Assembly (NCBI GenBank): GCA_937875715.1
Contig: CALEHZ010000334.1
Location: 1 to 9,298, forward strand
Source of the DNA: an uncultured Campylobacter sp.
GTDB lineage: Bacteria > Campylobacterota > Campylobacteria > Campylobacterales > Campylobacteraceae
Reading direction: 5' to 3'
DNA: 9,298 nucleotides
Shown here: positions 7,075-9,298 of the stretch, piece by piece
Numbering within the stretch: position 1 is the first letter of the stretch
How the letters are laid out: each line of letters opens with the position of its first letter
Made by a program: the position numbers and the translations under genes
Notes under the pieces: model-generated
The model's input: the letters and a program-made list of their open reading frames with translations, nothing else
Databases searched by the model: none
What the model was told of the DNA's origin: nothing

Positions 7075-8679
7075 CTAGTCTTTTTTGCTCATGCGCTTTC
7101 GCACATTTGGATCAAGATATCTTTTTCTTACACGAATATTAGCAGGCGTAACCTCCACAAGCTCGTCTTCTTCAATCCACTCCAAAGCTCGCTCTAATGT
7201 ATTTTTGCGTGGTGGAACTAGCTTTATAGCATCATCTGAGCCGCTAGCACGAACATTTGTTAAGTTTTTGCCTTTAATAGGATTTACTTCAAGGTCGTTT
7301 GGACGGCTGTGTTCGCCTATTATCATGCCCACATATACTTTATCTTGCGGAGAGCAAAATAGCACGCCACGATCTTGTAAATTCCAAAGCGAATAAGCAA
7401 GCGCAACGCCATTTTCCATACTAACAAGAGCTCCATTACTGCGGCGAATCTCAGCCCCACTCAATGGACGAAACTCCAAAAAGCTGTGATTCATCACGCC
7501 TTCGCCTTTTGTATCAGTTAAAAACTGCGAACGAAAGCCAATTAGCCCACGTGCTGGGATCTCAAACTCAATTCTAGTTTGTCCATCGCCTGTTGGATTC
7601 ATCGCTTTCATCTCAGCTTTGCGCTTGCCAAGCTTTTCAATCACAGTGCCAGTACAATCATCAGGCGCATCAATCACAAGTAGTTCATAAGGTTCGCATT
7701 TTACACCATCAATTTCTTTTACAATAACCTCAGGTCGCCCAAGACAAAACTCAAAGCCCTCTCTGCGCATATTTTCAGCCAAAATCGTAATTTGTAGCTC
7801 GCCACGACCGCTTACTTTATACTTACCTTCGCCCACATTTTCATACTTCATCGCAATATTTGTTTTCATCTCAGACTCTAGGCGCTCAGCGATTTTATTA
7901 CTAGTTACAAACTTGCCTTCTGTTCCAGCCAAAGGCCCATCATTTACCGCAAAAACCACGCTTAAAGTAGGCTCTTCTATATGAAGTGGATCAAGAGGGG
8001 CAGGATTGTTTGGATCAACTACGCTATCGCCTACATCAAGACTTTCAAATCCGGCAATAGCTACAATATCACCAGTTCCAGCCTCGCTTATTTCAGTTCG
8101 CTCTAAGCCCATAAAGCCGATTAGCTTACTAATTCTGCCTGTGGTTTTGGTGCCATCAGCTTTTGCTAGCATTACATTAGCATTTTTAGCGATTTTACCA
8201 TTAAAAATTCTAGCAATACCGATTTTGCCGACATAATTGTCATAATCTAGTGTGAAAACTTGAAGTTGAAGCGGATTAGCATCATCGCCACTTGGTGCTG
8301 GGACATGCGAAATAATCGTCTCAAAAAGTGGAATCATATTTTCATTAGCATCTTCAAGGGCTAGTTTTGCATAGCCACTTTTTGCAGCTGCGTAAACTAC
8401 TGGAAACTCAAGCTGTTCGTCATTTGCGCCAAGTGCTACAAAAAGGTCAAATATTTCATTTACCACTCTATCTGGGTCGCCTGCAGGCTTGTCAATTTTA
8501 TTTACCACGACAATCGGGCGAAGTCCAAGACTTAGTGCTTTTTTAACCACGAATTTAGTCTGCGGCATTACGCCTTCTTGCGCATCAACCAAAAGCAAAA
8601 CGCCATCAACCATTTTTAGCACGCGCTCAACTTCGCCGCCAAAATCAGCGTGTCCTGGGGTGTCAATAATATTTATTTT
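7075..8679 (-). CDS. typA: Translational GTPase TypA/BipA, 5' end missing (interrupted at about 8679)
   Basis: Ribosome-associated GTPase related to EF-G/LepA, involved in 50S assembly at low temperature and stress adaptation. The retained frame begins [21 protein letters not shown], which is the switch II/G3 region (DTPGH). It continues with G4 NKID in [12 protein letters not shown] and a G5-like YAAAKSGYA. Then come the EF-Tu-like domain II ([21 protein letters not shown]), the EF-G-like domains ([41 protein letters not shown]) and the BipA-specific C-terminal domain ending [17 protein letters not shown]. About 534 codons of roughly 600 are present. The P-loop (G1) and switch I (G2) are absent. 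Reading upstream, the codon before the Lys is Ile rather than family-like, and an in-frame TGA occurs at 8691-8689. A nominal GTG at 8622 is just the Val of VERVL and is not a real start. As seen, the protein could not bind GTP normally. Confidence 0.93.
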   Translation of the reverse strand, partial: KINIIDTPGHADFGGEVERVLKMVDGVLLLVDAQEGVMPQTKFVVKKALSLGLRPIVVVNKIDKPAGDPDRVVNEIFDLFVALGANDEQLEFPVVYAAAKSGYAKLALEDANENMIPLFETIISHVPAPSGDDANPLQLQVFTLDYDNYVGKIGIARIFNGKIAKNANVMLAKADGTKTTGRISKLIGFMGLERTEISEAGTGDIVAIAGFESLDVGDSVVDPNNPAPLDPLHIEEPTLSVVFAVNDGPLAGTEGKFVTSNKIAERLESEMKTNIAMKYENVGEGKYKVSGRGELQITILAENMRREGFEFCLGRPEVIVKEIDGVKCEPYELLVIDAPDDCTGTVIEKLGKRKAEMKAMNPTGDGQTRIEFEIPARGLIGFRSQFLTDTKGEGVMNHSFLEFRPLSGAEIRRSNGALVSMENGVALAYSLWNLQDRGVLFCSPQDKVYVGMIIGEHSRPNDLEVNPIKGKNLTNVRASGSDDAIKLVPPRKNTLERALEWIEEDELVEVTPANIRVRKRYLDPNVRKRMSKKD

Positions 8680-8681
8680 AA

Positions 8682-8690
8682 TGACAATTC
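8682..8690 (+). repeat. Left 9-bp inverted repeat at the typA junction
   Basis: TGACAATTC, the exact reverse complement of 9289-9297. It lies directly at the point where typA homology ends. Confidence 0.6.
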
Positions 8691-8727
8691 AACTAACAAA
8701 GAACTTCCGTTAATAATCACAATATCA

Positions 8728-9195
8728 ATGTTTTTAAATCAAAAGAAAATTGAAGAACTTAAATCTAAACATGTTGTTCATTTTTTTATACGACCAATAA
8801 ATGTTAATCTTGTACAGCACGACCTTTCATTGCTATTTTTTAAATATCGAAATGTTTTACCAACTCAATCCGCAATACGAATCGAAACTCAAGAAGAAGA
8901 ATTAATGAGAGGAAATTGTAAATATTACGACGGACGCCATATTAGTGTTAAAATAACTGATGTTTCTATATCTGGTGTACATATTTTATGTTATGATGAT
9001 GTTTTACTTCAAGATATCCAAACTGAAGAACACGATTTTTTAGAACATTTCATTTTTGAAGCAGATAATTCTATCATTGATACAGATGCTAGGATTTTAT
9101 TTACTAGTGATGAAGATATTTTTTTAGAATTCACTCATTTTTATGGAAATAGCCTTCAATATTTAATTGATTATCTAAAAGCGAGAATGATATAA
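8728..9195 (+). CDS. Hypothetical protein, unrecognised, in the foreign segment
   Basis: A 155-residue ORF from the ATG at 8728 (MFLNQKKIEELKSKHVVHF) to TAA at 9195. I do not recognise it. It appears soluble, with no signal peptide or clear membrane segment, and is acidic in the second half: a Glu/Asp-rich stretch with ILCYDDVLLQDIQTEEHDF near 91-109 and ADNSIIDTDARILFTSDEDIF near 116-136. A single Cys sits in the middle (GNCKYY) and one in ILCYDD. The frame is open further left, across the inverted repeat and into antisense typA (to 8650), so the gene may have lost its true 5' end. No Shine-Dalgarno precedes the ATG, unlike the host genes here; this would suit a Bacteroidota-type origin, which is inference. 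It is immediately followed by the hairpin array. Confidence 0.55.
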   Translation: MFLNQKKIEELKSKHVVHFFIRPINVNLVQHDLSLLFFKYRNVLPTQSAIRIETQEEELMRGNCKYYDGRHISVKITDVSISGVHILCYDDVLLQDIQTEEHDFLEHFIFEADNSIIDTDARILFTSDEDIFLEFTHFYGNSLQYLIDYLKARMI

Positions 9196-9198
9196 TTT

Positions 9199-9289
9199 GT
9201 GGGGAGTACCCCACGCCCCCAAGTTTGCCGTGAAACGGCAAATTGCAAGGGAGAGCCCTTGCAACCCCAGCGGCGGTCTTCGACCGCCG
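9199..9289. repeat. Array of four consecutive perfect hairpins
   Basis: Hairpin 1: GTGGGG (9199-9204), loop AGTA, CCCCAC (9209-9214). Hairpin 2: TTTGCCGT (9224-9231), loop GAA, ACGGCAAA (9235-9242). Hairpin 3: TTGCAAGGG (9243-9251), loop AGAG, CCCTTGCAA (9256-9264). Hairpin 4: CGGCGGTC (9271-9278), loop TTC, GACCGCCG (9282-9289). Stems are perfect, loops only 3-4 nt, and spacers are C-rich (GCCCCCA, CCCCAG). The stems differ in sequence from one another. No T-run follows any of them, so they are not classical intrinsic terminators. The array starts 3 bp after the ORF stop and ends against the right inverted repeat. Possible roles include a transfer origin, a recombination site or the structured end of an element; the sequence does not decide. 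Confidence 0.85.
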
Positions 9290-9297
9290 AATTGTCA
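9289..9297 (-). repeat. Right 9-bp inverted repeat at the window edge
   Basis: GAATTGTCA, reverse complement of 8682-8690. Its first base is also the last pairing base of hairpin 4. Only one further base follows before the window ends. Confidence 0.6.
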
Positions 9298-9298
9298 G

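Larger units (their letters stand above)
8682..9297. mobile_element. Possible inserted element bounded by 9-bp inverted repeats
   Basis: TGACAATTC (8682-8690) and GAATTGTCA (9289-9297) form a perfect inverted repeat. The left copy starts within about 3 bp of where typA stops matching its family; the right copy ends one base before the window edge. The 616-bp interior has an AT-rich ORF and a GC-rich hairpin tail, unlike the flanking chromosome. No transposase or recombinase is encoded inside, so it would be non-autonomous, a fragment of a larger element, or an assembly artefact. A target-site duplication cannot be tested because the right flank is missing. Confidence 0.4.

Noticed and set aside
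8620..8622. GTG as an internal start giving a 515-aa TypA
   Set aside because: It is the Val codon of the conserved VERVLKM stretch, and family homology continues upstream for about 19 more codons.
8650..8727. N-terminal extension of the orphan ORF back to a GTG at 8650
   Set aside because: These codons lie antisense to typA and run across the inverted repeat junction, so they are a by-product of the join; the ATG at 8728 is a safer start.
9199..9289. Hairpins as ordinary Rho-independent terminators
   Set aside because: None is followed by a T-run, and four in a row exceed what a terminator needs, although some stopping of transcription is possible.

Overview
The window looks like a chromosomal piece of a Campylobacter or close epsilon-proteobacterium. 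The basis is an AT-rich sequence with many AAAGGA-type ribosome binding sites, ribosomal proteins, SecY and TypA that read as Campylobacter-like, and an MqnA (futalosine menaquinone pathway) protein of the short campylobacterial form. Genus is inferred from protein recognition, not from a search.

Region 1 (1-3752, minus strand) is the distal half of the spc ribosomal-protein operon, read rplF-rplR-rpsE-rplO-secY-map. Spacing is very tight: 9, 10 and 3 bp gaps, then two TAATG stop/start overlaps at rplO/secY and secY/map. map runs off the left edge. The usual upstream neighbour rpsH is absent; instead rplF is preceded by about 150 bp of unexplained leader.

Region 2 (3753-4109) is a gene-free divergent intergenic region. 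Its right half is a low-complexity block of 9-bp units (AAAATTCAT and variants) mixed with an 18-bp palindrome, TGAATTTTATAAAATTCA. The same block recurs in shorter form at 6354-6396.

Region 3 (4110-6350, plus strand) is a two-gene unit: a 523-aa class I SAM methyltransferase with a regulatory domain, then mqnA (chorismate dehydratase) starting on the base after the methyltransferase stop codon. It ends at the second repeat copy, which can fold as a bidirectional terminator between convergent genes.

Region 4 (6393-8679, minus strand) is a 220-aa TIM-barrel protein of unknown function (GTG start) downstream of typA/bipA. typA lacks its first roughly 75 codons, including the P-loop.

Region 5 (8680-9298) does not look like the rest. 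The typA reading frame stops matching its family at about 8679. From 8682 to 9297 the sequence is bounded by a perfect 9-bp inverted repeat (TGACAATTC / GAATTGTCA). It holds an AT-rich, unrecognised 155-aa ORF with no Shine-Dalgarno, followed by a GC-rich tail of four perfect hairpins packed into about 90 bp. It is either a small mobile element (or the end of one) inserted in typA, or a foreign sequence joined by assembly. Resolving this junction is the most useful follow-up.
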